From: Herminiimonas sp. KBW02
GTDB taxonomy: Bacteria; Pseudomonadota; Gammaproteobacteria; Burkholderiales; Burkholderiaceae_D
Length of the DNA: 64,000 nt
Reading direction: 5' to 3'
NCBI RefSeq assembly: GCF_003852535.1
Contig: NZ_QAJP01000001.1
Coordinates: 1 to 64,000 of the forward strand
Shown here: piece after piece, positions 56,061-64,000 of the stretch
Numbering within the stretch: the stretch's first letter is position 1
Layout: each line of letters begins with the position of its first letter
Notes under the pieces: model-generated
What the model saw: only the letters and a program-made list of their open reading frames with translations
Told to the model about the DNA's origin: nothing
Database searches by the model: none
Made by a program: the position numbers and the translations under genes

Positions 56061-56852
56061 ATGACTCCGATAGCACTTTGCTCCGACGACTATGCGCAGA
56101 ATCCCGGTATTGACGCCGGTATTCTGCAATTGCTGGCGTGCGGCCGCCTGAGTGCGGTCAGCTGCTTTAGTACGGCACCGAACTGGATGCGTACAGCGGC
56201 ACCAGCGATACGTGAGTACAAGGGACAAGCGGATATTGGTTTGCATTTCAATTTGACTGAAGGCTTTAGTCAGACCCGCATGCCCAGCCTGCATGCGGTG
56301 ATCTTGCGTAGCTTGCTAAAAGGGATGAATGCCGAGCACCTGCAACAGGAACTGGAGCGGCAACTGGATGCCTTTGAAGAAGGTTACGGCCAGGCGCCGG
56401 ACTTTATCGACGGTCATCAGCATGTGCATCAGTTACCGGGCGTGCGCCAGATCGTATTGCAAGTGATCAAACGTCGCTATGCAGGTAAGCAGATATGGGT
56501 GCGCAATACAGTACCGGCGAATCCTGCATGGCGCGGTAAGCCACAAATCCTGAAGTACCTGGGCGGGCAGAAACTGGCGGCAGGTTTACACGTATCCGGT
56601 ATCAAGACTAACCACGGGTTTGCCGGGGTATATGGTTTTGATCGCACCGATTACGGTAACTGCTTCAAGGATTGGCTGGCGGCGGCACAGCCGGGCATGC
56701 TGATCATGTGTCATCCGGCGACCGAGGTGTATCCGGATGATGAGATCGCGCGGCAACGGGTGGTCGAGTACAACTTCTTCCGTTCGCAGGAGTATCTGGA
56801 TCTGCTGGCAGCCGCCAGACTCAAGCTGGCGCGGCTATCCAGCATAGCTTGA
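56061..56852 (+). CDS. YdjC/NaxD-like carbohydrate deacetylase
   Basis: 263 residues from ATG 56061; the in-frame start at 56016 overlaps GtrA and is rejected. Metal-site residues: ALCSDDYAQNPGIDAGILQLL (Asp-Asp), LHFNLTEGF (His) and PDFIDGHQHVHQLPGV (HxH-type). This is the YdjC/ChbG/HpnK fold. In Francisella NaxD, and by analogy Bordetella LgmC, such enzymes remove the N-acetyl group from undecaprenyl-linked sugar before transfer to lipid A. Last gene of the three-gene rightward unit. Confidence 0.88.
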   Translation: MTPIALCSDDYAQNPGIDAGILQLLACGRLSAVSCFSTAPNWMRTAAPAIREYKGQADIGLHFNLTEGFSQTRMPSLHAVILRSLLKGMNAEHLQQELERQLDAFEEGYGQAPDFIDGHQHVHQLPGVRQIVLQVIKRRYAGKQIWVRNTVPANPAWRGKPQILKYLGGQKLAAGLHVSGIKTNHGFAGVYGFDRTDYGNCFKDWLAAAQPGMLIMCHPATEVYPDDEIARQRVVEYNFFRSQEYLDLLAAARLKLARLSSIA

Positions 56853-56859
56853 GTCGTAC

Positions 56860-57567
56860 TTAGAAAGTATCGAGGCGATAGCCTATGGTGTACACCGTCG
56901 TCAGGCGTACATTGTTGTCCAGTTTTAGTTGCAGCTTGGTCCGGACTTGCGACATATGGGTATCCAGTGTGCGCGAAGTCATCATAAGCTCGCGTCCCCA
57001 TACTTCTTCCATGATACGTTCGCGCGAAATTAATTGCCCGATGTTCTGGAAGAACAGCGCTGCAATATCGAATTCCTTGGGTTTCAGTTCGACCGGTTCG
57101 CCGCGGATGGTCGCGGTTTTACGCATCAGGTCAAAATTGAAAATGCCGACTTCTATTACACTCGCCTGCGGTGCGACTACTGCCGCATCATTTCCCGCCA
57201 CCAGGCGTATGCGTTTCGACAAGGCATGGATGCGGGCTGACAGTTCTGCCTCGCGTATCGGCTTGGTCATGTAGTCGTCGGCGCCAGCCATTAGTCCGGC
57301 GACGATATTTTCTTCCAGTACGCGATTGGTAAGGAACATCACAATAATGTTTTCACCTATGTTGCCGCGTACCCATTCGATGACATCCTTGCCTGTCATA
57401 TCGGGTAAATGCCAATCCAGTATCAGGATATCGAAACGCTGGCTTTGCAGTGCCGCGATCAGTGTTTTTCCATCCGCAAATGACGTACATTCATGGCCTG
57501 CATCGGTAATGACCTGATTGATCAGTTGCGATTCGATCGGATCATCTTCCAGTGACGCTATTCTCAT
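56860..57567 (-). CDS. OmpR-family response regulator of the FecR-CHASE2 unit
   Basis: 235 residues. Receiver with MRIASLEDDPIESQLINQV, phospho-acceptor Asp in ILILDWHLPDMTGKDV (about residue 53, preceding an unusual Trp), Thr in VMFLTNRVLEE and Lys in DDYMTKPIREAELSARI. The C-terminal winged helix is ELKPKEFDIAALFFQNIGQLISRERIMEEVWG with SRTLDTHMSQVRTKLQL. It follows the kinase by 31 bases and is the last gene of the leftward unit. Confidence 0.92.
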   Translation of the reverse strand: MRIASLEDDPIESQLINQVITDAGHECTSFADGKTLIAALQSQRFDILILDWHLPDMTGKDVIEWVRGNIGENIIVMFLTNRVLEENIVAGLMAGADDYMTKPIREAELSARIHALSKRIRLVAGNDAAVVAPQASVIEVGIFNFDLMRKTATIRGEPVELKPKEFDIAALFFQNIGQLISRERIMEEVWGRELMMTSRTLDTHMSQVRTKLQLKLDNNVRLTTVYTIGYRLDTF

Positions 57568-57598
57568 GGCTTACTCTCTAACTCCGTTTTTAATTAAT

Positions 57599-59956
57599 CT
57601 ATCCAATCACGCACGGCAGGGTGATGGTGAAGGTACTTCCCTGGCCGACGATACTGCTGACTTCTATGCTGCCGTTGTGGCGTTCGACCACCATTTTTAC
57701 AAACGCCAGTCCGAGGCCGACGCCGTCATGATCCTGTTCGTCTGCACGCAGGAACGGTGAAAAGATAGCTGTGCGATCAGCATCGGAAATACCTTTGCCG
57801 TGGTCGGTGATATTGCACACGACGCTGCTGCCGCTGGCGGTATGTACAGACCTGGCGCTGCAAATGATTTCTGAACCCTTGGGGCTGAATTTGATTGCGT
57901 TCGATAACAAGTTGCCGAGTGCACGTATGACCAGCGAACGATCGACATTCAGCCAGCAGTTCTCTACTTCCTGGGAATCAACCACGATGCTGATGGATTT
58001 GCTATGCGCAAATGCCCACATATCGTCGGCCGCCTCAGCCAGCAGTGATGAAAAATCAGTGTCCTGTAATTGATAGGATTGTGATTCCGCCTTGGCCAGA
58101 TGGACGAAGTCATCCGCCAGGTTGAGGGTGGTTTCAACCGATTTTTCTATGCGGCTGAGGAATTCTGGAATCGCGAATGCAGTGCTCGGGTTTCTTTGCA
58201 ACTGGATCAGCGCGAGGATGGACGATTGCGGCACGCGCATATCATGCGAAATAAAATTCAGGCTTTCTTCGCGCCGGCGTTCGGCAGCGCGTAAGGTCGT
58301 TACGTCAATCAGCGAAACGATCCAGCCCAGCATGGAGCCATCGGCCATGCGCGAAGGCGCGGATTTAATCAGAAATTCACGTTTGTTGACGTCGCGCGTT
58401 TCGATTTCTACTGCGGTATTGCCGGGGGTCGAATGCAACAGTGCCTCGCGCCAGTCGGTGCGCTTGGTGCCGGCGTCCTGGTGCATGTCAAATCTGGAAA
58501 AAATTGCTTCCAGCGTTGGCGTTTGTGTTTTATCCAGATTAAGCGTCGCAAAGTATTCGCGTGCGATGCGGTTATACATGAGGATCTCGCCTGTCTGCGA
58601 CAGAACCAGAGTGGCGTCCGGCATGCTGTTCAGATTGTCGATGACAAACTGATGCATATCGCGTGAGCGATTGGCGGCGATGTGGATGGCGGCAATCTGA
58701 CGATCCAGATAATCGGAATTTTTGATGCGCACAGCTTCGTTTGCATGACGCAAAACCATAGGGGTGGTTTGATTCAGACGCGCAAATTCTTCGCTGAGGT
58801 AGGCAAGGGCAGCCTCAAGCCGCCGCCAGCTCCATAAAGGATAAACGATGACCACCATCAGGATGGCTGCACTCGGCGGTATCCACAATTCTTCGAGGAA
58901 GGCGCCATACGTCAGAGCGCTGATCAGGCTGGCCAGAAAGAGGGTCAGGCCGAGCGCGCCGAACGGCGAGAAGTAACGACAGGCAAGCAGGGCCAGTGAA
59001 GTTGACAGCAGGGTAAACAGGATGGTCTGCCAGCGCGCTGCAGTGCTGATACTGCGTTCTTCGATCAGGCCGGTCAGAATATTGGCATTGATTTCAACGC
59101 CGGACATCGCTTCGTGGTCGGTCGTTACCGGGGTTGCAAAAGTAGAGGCTATGCCAGCCGCGGTTGCGCCGACCAATACATACTTATCCGTAAAGAAGCC
59201 GGGCGGAATCTTGCCCGACAATACATCGATATACGAAATCGTCTTGAAATGACCGGGGCCACCAGCATACGGAATACGCGCAAGGTGATCGCCTTCCGGG
59301 ATATTGTTGAGATCCATATCCCGATAATCGTCAGATACGGTGCCTGCAATATTCATGTGCTGCGTACCATTACTTTGCCCTGCGTTGAAAACCGCCAGTG
59401 CAAATTGCGGCCACGACACGCCATGCAGATTTTCCTGCAGGTAGATGCCTCTGACTACGCCGTCAGCTTCGAAGGTGAAGTGGATATGCCCCAGACCGTT
59501 TGCCGCCTGACGAAGGGCAGGCAAGGGCAATGTCGGTTGCAGGCCGGTAGGCGTGCGTTCTATCAGTACCGGCAAGACGGTGCGCTTGTTGCCGGCGATC
59601 GCACTTGCCAGCAACGCGTCGTCATCGGACAGATACTGCGGCTCGGCGAAGATGATATCCATCCCGACCGCCCTGGCTTTGGCTGCCGTCAGTATGTCCA
59701 GCAATTCCGCATGGGTACGTCGTTGCCATGGCCAGCGGCCGAGCGAGGCGATACTGAATTCATCTATCGCGATAATGACGACATCGGACGGGGCAGCACG
59801 CTGCGTTGCCTTGACCAGATTGTCATATATAAAGCGGTCAGCCTGGCCCAGGCCATTTTCGTACCCGAGCAGGATTGCCAGTAACAGCATGAGGAGCAGG
59901 AAGATGCGCCATTCTTTTCTTAATGGAGATTTAACTGTCCGCAAACTGGGCGTCAT
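57599..59956 (-). CDS. CHASE2-domain sensor histidine kinase
   Basis: 785 residues from ATG 59956 (an in-frame TTG at 59971 is the alternative). After a first transmembrane helix (IFLLLMLLLAILLGY) comes the CHASE2 sensor (about 45-330) with VVIIAIDEFSIASLGRWPWQRRTHAELLD as its conserved opening, then DGVVRGIYLQENLHG. Three transmembrane helices follow (about 320-385). A PAS-like domain is near 450 (NSMPDATLVLSQTGEILMYNR). HisKA has SLNFISHDMRVPQSSILALI with the His; HATPase has ALGNLLSNAIKFSP, ITDHGKGISD and GVGLGLAFVKMVVERH. Its partner sensor input is probably the FecR-domain protein encoded just upstream. Confidence 0.92.
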   Translation of the reverse strand: MTPSLRTVKSPLRKEWRIFLLLMLLLAILLGYENGLGQADRFIYDNLVKATQRAAPSDVVIIAIDEFSIASLGRWPWQRRTHAELLDILTAAKARAVGMDIIFAEPQYLSDDDALLASAIAGNKRTVLPVLIERTPTGLQPTLPLPALRQAANGLGHIHFTFEADGVVRGIYLQENLHGVSWPQFALAVFNAGQSNGTQHMNIAGTVSDDYRDMDLNNIPEGDHLARIPYAGGPGHFKTISYIDVLSGKIPPGFFTDKYVLVGATAAGIASTFATPVTTDHEAMSGVEINANILTGLIEERSISTAARWQTILFTLLSTSLALLACRYFSPFGALGLTLFLASLISALTYGAFLEELWIPPSAAILMVVIVYPLWSWRRLEAALAYLSEEFARLNQTTPMVLRHANEAVRIKNSDYLDRQIAAIHIAANRSRDMHQFVIDNLNSMPDATLVLSQTGEILMYNRIAREYFATLNLDKTQTPTLEAIFSRFDMHQDAGTKRTDWREALLHSTPGNTAVEIETRDVNKREFLIKSAPSRMADGSMLGWIVSLIDVTTLRAAERRREESLNFISHDMRVPQSSILALIQLQRNPSTAFAIPEFLSRIEKSVETTLNLADDFVHLAKAESQSYQLQDTDFSSLLAEAADDMWAFAHSKSISIVVDSQEVENCWLNVDRSLVIRALGNLLSNAIKFSPKGSEIICSARSVHTASGSSVVCNITDHGKGISDADRTAIFSPFLRADEQDHDGVGLGLAFVKMVVERHNGSIEVSSIVGQGSTFTITLPCVIG

Positions 59957-59986
59957 GTATCGGGTAAGCAAACCAGGGCTAGGCGA

Positions 59987-61663
59987 TTAGTAGCTGGTAC
60001 CCAGGGGCTGGCCCTGCGATTCGAGCGTTGCATCGTATTCAGTACGCCATTGCAGCGGTACCGAGAATTTTTGTGCTGGCGAGAAGGCACCGACGAAGCC
60101 GTCGCTATCCGTGCTACGTACGCGCGCATAGTAGACGCCTGCTTCCGGACGAGGAATGGCGACTTCTGCTTTTGCGCTCTCTATATTGTTCAGCAATGTT
60201 TTGAATTCCGGCGTGTCGGCAACCTGGAAGGTAAAGTGCTGGCCAGGTGCGGCACTCCAGGAAAACTGGATTTCCTTTTGCCCTATGCTGGCGGATGGCG
60301 CATCCAGGCCTGCTACCACGGCCAATGGTTTTGCGTCGCCAAACGGTCCCTGTTTCGAAGTGCTGCCAGACTGCAGTATCGAAGCGACACGCCAGTAATA
60401 ATTGCCGCTGGCGAGCGATACGATCATTTGATCCTGCCCTGTTTCTGCGGTCTGGTCGAAGATAAGGGTCTTGAATGCAGCATCGCTTGCCACTTGCACG
60501 CGATAATCCCTGATACCCTCTGCCAGCGACCATTTCATCGTGACAGGGATTTTTTTATTCTGTACTTGCCCCTGGAACTTGGTACCCGGTTGCAGCAGGA
60601 AGGGCGGGAATGGACGCGCATCGACACGGAAGGCCTGTATCGTCGAGACACCCTCGAGGCCGACTGCATCCAGCGCACTGGCACGGACAAAGTAAGCGCC
60701 ATCTTCCAGATTTTCCAGTTTCGCGACGGCTTTGCCTTGACTACTGCGTACGCTGATTTCGGCAATATTATTGCGGCCCGCTGCGTCTGTGGAAATGACG
60801 ACGCGGAAAGCGGAAGCGTCCGCGTGCGACAGCGGGAACTGGATAGGCAAGCGTGTTTGCTGTTGATAGCCGTCAAGCAGTAGCGGCGCCTTTAGCAGAT
60901 TGACTGGTTTACTGACACGGCCGTTCTCGACCACGGTGCCGTAACCGGCAGCAACCAGTTGCTTGCTGGGCTTATTGACGGCTGTATTTTGTGCGACGGC
61001 GACTTTGCCTTCCAGCACTTCATTCAAGACCCTTTGGTCATCAACGTTCACGCGGAAGTCGGTGCCGCGTACGCCGGATACGGCGAGCGGGCTGATGACT
61101 TCATATTTGCTGTCGGGTTTGTTGAGTGGTGTAACGTGCGATTCAACCCGGCCTTTTTGCAGATACAGCTGCGTGCGCGGTGTTTCCACATATTGCGTGG
61201 CGCGCAGCAAGCGCAGGTTGACGACGCTATTTGGTGGCAGTGTGAATTGGGTGCCGTCATCCAGCATCAGCGAAATGAAACTATTCGCCATCGTGGTCAG
61301 CGTATCGCCTTCTTTTAATAGTGCATCGATCTTCGCCTCTATAGCGCTGCCGTCATGTCCGCGGATCACGACGTCGCCGAAGAAACTTTTGATGCGGGCA
61401 AATGCAGAAACCGGGGTGAGCAGGCGAGTAGGAATCAGGACTTTGCGGCCGATAGGGATCGCCCTGTCGTTTTCGATCTGGTTGGTCTGGCCTATCGTGC
61501 GCCAGTTTTTGACATGGCCGGTGAATTTCTGCGAAATACTGGACAGGGTTTCGTGTTGCGAAACGGAATAGATAACGCCATCGCGCGTTACGCTGATGTT
61601 ATCGGCGTATGCGGAAGAAGTGATGGCGATTAACAGGAATGCACTAGCTATGGTTCTCAACAC
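59987..61663 (-). CDS. Secreted LysM-FecR domain protein
   Basis: 558 residues from GTG 61663, preceded by AAGAGG six bases upstream. A signal peptide (LRTIASAFLLIAITSSAYA) is cut near residue 20. A LysM domain (about 25-78, GVIYSVSQHETLSSISQKFTG) would bind peptidoglycan. A FecR domain follows (about 85-235), with ARIKSFFGDVVIRG, TLPPNSVVNLRLL and VSGVRGTDFRVNVDDQRV. The rest (240-558) is beta-rich with three or more fibronectin-like modules, for example EISVRSSQGKAVAKLENLEDG and YYWRVASILQSGS. It leads the operon and could be an outer cell-wall sensor for the CHASE2 kinase. Confidence 0.86.
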   Translation of the reverse strand: MLRTIASAFLLIAITSSAYADNISVTRDGVIYSVSQHETLSSISQKFTGHVKNWRTIGQTNQIENDRAIPIGRKVLIPTRLLTPVSAFARIKSFFGDVVIRGHDGSAIEAKIDALLKEGDTLTTMANSFISLMLDDGTQFTLPPNSVVNLRLLRATQYVETPRTQLYLQKGRVESHVTPLNKPDSKYEVISPLAVSGVRGTDFRVNVDDQRVLNEVLEGKVAVAQNTAVNKPSKQLVAAGYGTVVENGRVSKPVNLLKAPLLLDGYQQQTRLPIQFPLSHADASAFRVVISTDAAGRNNIAEISVRSSQGKAVAKLENLEDGAYFVRASALDAVGLEGVSTIQAFRVDARPFPPFLLQPGTKFQGQVQNKKIPVTMKWSLAEGIRDYRVQVASDAAFKTLIFDQTAETGQDQMIVSLASGNYYWRVASILQSGSTSKQGPFGDAKPLAVVAGLDAPSASIGQKEIQFSWSAAPGQHFTFQVADTPEFKTLLNNIESAKAEVAIPRPEAGVYYARVRSTDSDGFVGAFSPAQKFSVPLQWRTEYDATLESQGQPLGTSY

Positions 61664-62151
61664 TGCTTGCCTCTTAAAGTACTTCGCGAAATGCCTGAAA
61701 GTGTGGTGTTTTGTTGATTTCGGGAATTATAGGTGTATCAGAAAAGCCGGATGGTGATGAAACGTTAACATTTGCAAATATTGCCGATATGGCCTGATTT
61801 TGCTTGGCGCAGGCCATGCTTCTTATGATAACGACGTATATGTAGATGCTGTCTTGTATATGCATACACATATATTTCCACATGGAAATACTTTGCTGTG
61901 GCTTTTCTGCAAAATACAATGATTTGTGCGCGCCTGAACAAGTTTGCCCGTCGTGAGCAGCCTAGTATTTGCTGATTCTATATCCATTCCGCAGCGCCGA
62001 ATTTATTCCGGGCAATGTCGCTTATGAATGTGCTCCTTGTGCATTCTTTGTCCCAGCCCGGTCTGATAGCGAGTGAGCTGTCGTAATATTGCATTGAATA
62101 GAATGAAGCGTGCCGCTGCAGGCATATGGATTTAGAAGATGTGGGTGAAGC
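61664..62151. other. Long AT-rich intergenic region between divergent genes
   Basis: 488 bases separate the FecR gene and the AraC-amidase fusion. It holds an inverted repeat at 61873-61890 and stretches rich in TATA and ATAT near 61840-61880. I see no coding frame in the direction of either neighbour that I would support. It should contain promoters for both genes, but none has two good hexamers. Confidence 0.5.
61873..61890. promoter_or_regulatory. Palindromic candidate operator
   Basis: TATTTCCA and TGGAAATA are perfect reverse complements with a two-base centre (CA). It lies 210 bases upstream of the FecR start and 261 bases upstream of the fusion gene, inside an AT-rich region. It could be a binding site for either regulator. 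Confidence 0.35.
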
Positions 62152-64000
62152 ATGGCTGATAACTTGAATCGTTTTTCGACTGACGCCTTCCCTGGCGAGT
62201 TACGTGCTGCAGCATGGCTGCAGACCCTGGGTCGAATTGGCGTGGCATGCGATTTCCCCGCAACAGAGCGCGCACCTCTGCACGGTTGTGCGTCTGTCAG
62301 CGTTTCTTCCCGCTCGTCTGTTTTTGCCAAATTGCATGGTTCACCGCAGATACTGCATTCGTCGCAGGATGCAGTGGGCAAGCGCAATGACGTGGTCCTG
62401 ATCCTGGCACTGCTGGAAGGTCACGGCCAGGTCAGCGTCGGACCGGAGTCCGCACGCCTGCTTGCCGGAGATATCTTTTTGCTAAATCCACAGCAAGACT
62501 GGCGACTCGATTTGCAGACGGCATTCACGGCGATTATGGTCGAGCTGAAGGAGGCCGGATTTCTGGCTCGTCTGATGCGCACCGGCTCCAGTGATCTGAA
62601 TAAAGTCGTCACGAATTTTGGCGCTGGCGGTATCAGCGCCGACTTCCTGTATTCGATAGGTGAACACTTCGACGGCTTAAGCCCGGAAGATCTGGGACAG
62701 ATGGAGGCCAGTCTGACCAGCTTGCTGATTGCAGGTATGGCGCGGCATGGTGATGCCGAGGAGTCGGGCGATAGCGATGCCGAGCATTCCACCTCGGTCC
62801 AGCTCGGACATCTGCGCCGGGTTTGTCGCAGCATAGAAAACCGGCTGACCGATCCTGATGTCTCGATAGGCGAAATCGCCCGCATAGAAAATTTATCCGC
62901 ACGCTATATACAAAAGCTGTTTGCTGGTGGAGACACCACATTTGGCGAATACGTAAAGAAGCGCAGACTGGATCGTTGTCGTAATGATCTGGCCAATAGT
63001 GCGCTCAAGCATTTGACCATTTGCGAACTGTGCTTCCGTTGGGGCTTTAACGATGCGGCTAACTTCAGCCGGGCGTTCAACCTAGAGTTCGGCATCAGTC
63101 CCAAAGCGTATCGTGCTACTGCCGGTAAACAAATTGCCTTGCATTTGCAAAGGGGGCGCCCTGCCAGCAATGCGGCAGTGACTTCAGAAAAGAGACGCAA
63201 CAGCCGCAAAGTGCACGGCGCCGCAAGTGTCGTGCACATCGTCGCTGAAAAGGATGGCTTGCGTGATCAATTCGCCAGTATCCTGAGCGAAATCGCCGAT
63301 TACGATGTGGCGCTCCTGCCCGTTGCTGAGCACGGAAATTTGCCTGCAAACGATGAGCACTCATCGCTCAACTCCGTTCAGAGCAAGCATCACTACATCC
63401 CGGTGTCGGACAAGACTGTGCACTGGGGCTATTTCAGCCAAACGATCAAGCCGGTGGTCACTGTGCATTCTGGCGATTGCGTCACGATAGAAACGCTGAC
63501 CCAACATGCGTACGATGATTACGAGCGCATGATTAAAGGCGATCCTGGCGCAGAGAGCGTGTTCCATTGGGATGCCAAGGGAAAATCGGTGGATCGCCGC
63601 GGTTCCGGTCCGATAGACGGCTCCATTTATGGGCGCGGTGCCGGTGAGGGCTTTGGTGTGCATATCTGTACCGGTCCTGTTTATGTGCAGGATGCAGAAC
63701 CGGGCGATGTGCTGGAAATACGCATACTCGATATACAAACCAGGCCTGCGGCCGCCGAAGAGTACATAGGTAAATCATTCGGCAGTAATGCTGCGTCATG
63801 GTGGGGCTTCCATTATCATGACTTGCTGACCGAGCCCAAGCCGCGTGAAGTTGTGACCATTTACGAGATTGAACATCCGACGCATGAGCATTGCTGCGCC
63901 AAGGCGGTCTACAACTTCCGCTGGACACCGCAGACCGATCCATTCGGCGTGCGGCATGACACCATAGATTATCCGGGTATTCCGGTTAATCACAGCAGCA
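62152..64000 (+). CDS. AraC-family regulator fused to acetamidase/formamidase (partial at window end)
   Basis: An uninterrupted frame from ATG 62152 to the last base, 616 codons with no stop, so the gene is cut by the window edge. An in-frame TGA at 62146 fixes the start. Residues 1-200 look like an AraC_binding-type domain (QILHSSQDAVGKRNDVVLIL, GDIFLLNPQQDWRLDL). The double HTH of AraC lies at about 220-324: LTDPDVSIGEIARIENLSARYIQKLF, then ICELCFRWGFNDAANFSRAF with FGISPKAYRA. After a linker of about 85 residues, the acetamidase/formamidase domain begins near 413: DKTVHWGYFSQTIKPVVTV, SGDCVTIETLTQHA, GRGAGEGFGVHICTGPVYVQ and FGSNAASWWGFHYHDLL. The rest of the amidase lies past 64000. Confidence 0.88.
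   Translation, partial: MADNLNRFSTDAFPGELRAAAWLQTLGRIGVACDFPATERAPLHGCASVSVSSRSSVFAKLHGSPQILHSSQDAVGKRNDVVLILALLEGHGQVSVGPESARLLAGDIFLLNPQQDWRLDLQTAFTAIMVELKEAGFLARLMRTGSSDLNKVVTNFGAGGISADFLYSIGEHFDGLSPEDLGQMEASLTSLLIAGMARHGDAEESGDSDAEHSTSVQLGHLRRVCRSIENRLTDPDVSIGEIARIENLSARYIQKLFAGGDTTFGEYVKKRRLDRCRNDLANSALKHLTICELCFRWGFNDAANFSRAFNLEFGISPKAYRATAGKQIALHLQRGRPASNAAVTSEKRRNSRKVHGAASVVHIVAEKDGLRDQFASILSEIADYDVALLPVAEHGNLPANDEHSSLNSVQSKHHYIPVSDKTVHWGYFSQTIKPVVTVHSGDCVTIETLTQHAYDDYERMIKGDPGAESVFHWDAKGKSVDRRGSGPIDGSIYGRGAGEGFGVHICTGPVYVQDAEPGDVLEIRILDIQTRPAAAEEYIGKSFGSNAASWWGFHYHDLLTEPKPREVVTIYEIEHPTHEHCCAKAVYNFRWTPQTDPFGVRHDTIDYPGIPVNHSS

Noticed and set aside
1-64000. tRNA, rRNA, CRISPR arrays, insertion sequences and prophage genes
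   Set aside because: None was seen. No regularly spaced direct repeats and no transposase or integrase motifs were noticed. A tRNA scan could not be run, so a missed tRNA in a gap is possible.
1-64000. CIRCE operator (TTAGCACTC-N9-GAGTGCTAA) for HrcA
   Set aside because: No match was seen upstream of grpE, dnaK, dnaJ or hrcA.

Overview
The window looks like a stretch of core chromosome from a betaproteobacterium. The gene order (hrcA, NAD kinase, recN, hemH, grpE-dnaK-dnaJ; hda divergent from purM; pgk, fba, purC-purE-purK, sua5) and the protein sequences fit the Oxalobacteraceae (Herminiimonas/Janthinobacterium type). That taxon is inferred from gene order and memory, not from a search. Base composition is moderate (GC somewhat above half, by eye) and coding density is high. 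I found no rRNA, tRNA, CRISPR array, insertion sequence or prophage gene.

Layout. 1-10.2 kb is the heat-shock block: an inverted repeat, hrcA with an upstream HAD phosphatase, then nadK, recN, hemH, grpE, dnaK and dnaJ. Two near-consensus sigma-32 promoters precede grpE and dnaK. 10.3-17.8 kb holds a chalcone-isomerase-like secreted protein, a beta-carbonic anhydrase, a zinc peptidase, and a leftward run of panB, a deoxynucleoside kinase, a DUF486 membrane protein, folK, pcnB, a HAD-IB phosphatase and hda. 18-23.4 kb holds purM and the four-gene Anbu operon (proteasome-like peptidase, transglutaminase, alpha-E protein, circularly permuted ATP-grasp). 23.4-28 kb holds a two-subunit sodium:solute symporter with its own two-component system. 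28-33.6 kb holds an RNase H-like protein, SOS-controlled recA-recX, a histone-deacetylase-family enzyme, and a PP2C phosphatase/FHA pair.

33.7-36.1 kb holds a sigma-54-driven type IV pilin followed by a membrane protein with C-terminal TPRs that may be a pilin glycosyltransferase. 36.1-41.5 kb holds moaC, a BepA-like protease, small conserved proteins and ilvE. 41.9-52.8 kb is central metabolism: pgk, fba, purCEK, the t6A enzyme Sua5/TsaC, a flavin reductase, a stand-alone AMP-binding N-domain, msrA, guaC, tcdA and pdxH. 52.8-56.9 kb is a candidate lipid A amino-sugar cluster: ArnT-like transferase, polyprenyl-phosphate glycosyltransferase, GtrA-like flippase and YdjC/NaxD-like deacetylase. 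56.9-61.7 kb is a LysM-FecR protein / CHASE2 histidine kinase / response regulator operon.

The most unusual object is at the right edge. One uninterrupted frame from 62152 to the window end joins a complete AraC-type regulator (ligand-binding half plus double HTH) to an acetamidase/formamidase domain. This would be a transcription factor covalently linked to an amidase. The other systems worth following are the Anbu operon, the lipid A cluster, the FecR-CHASE2 operon and the pilin/TPR-transferase pair.
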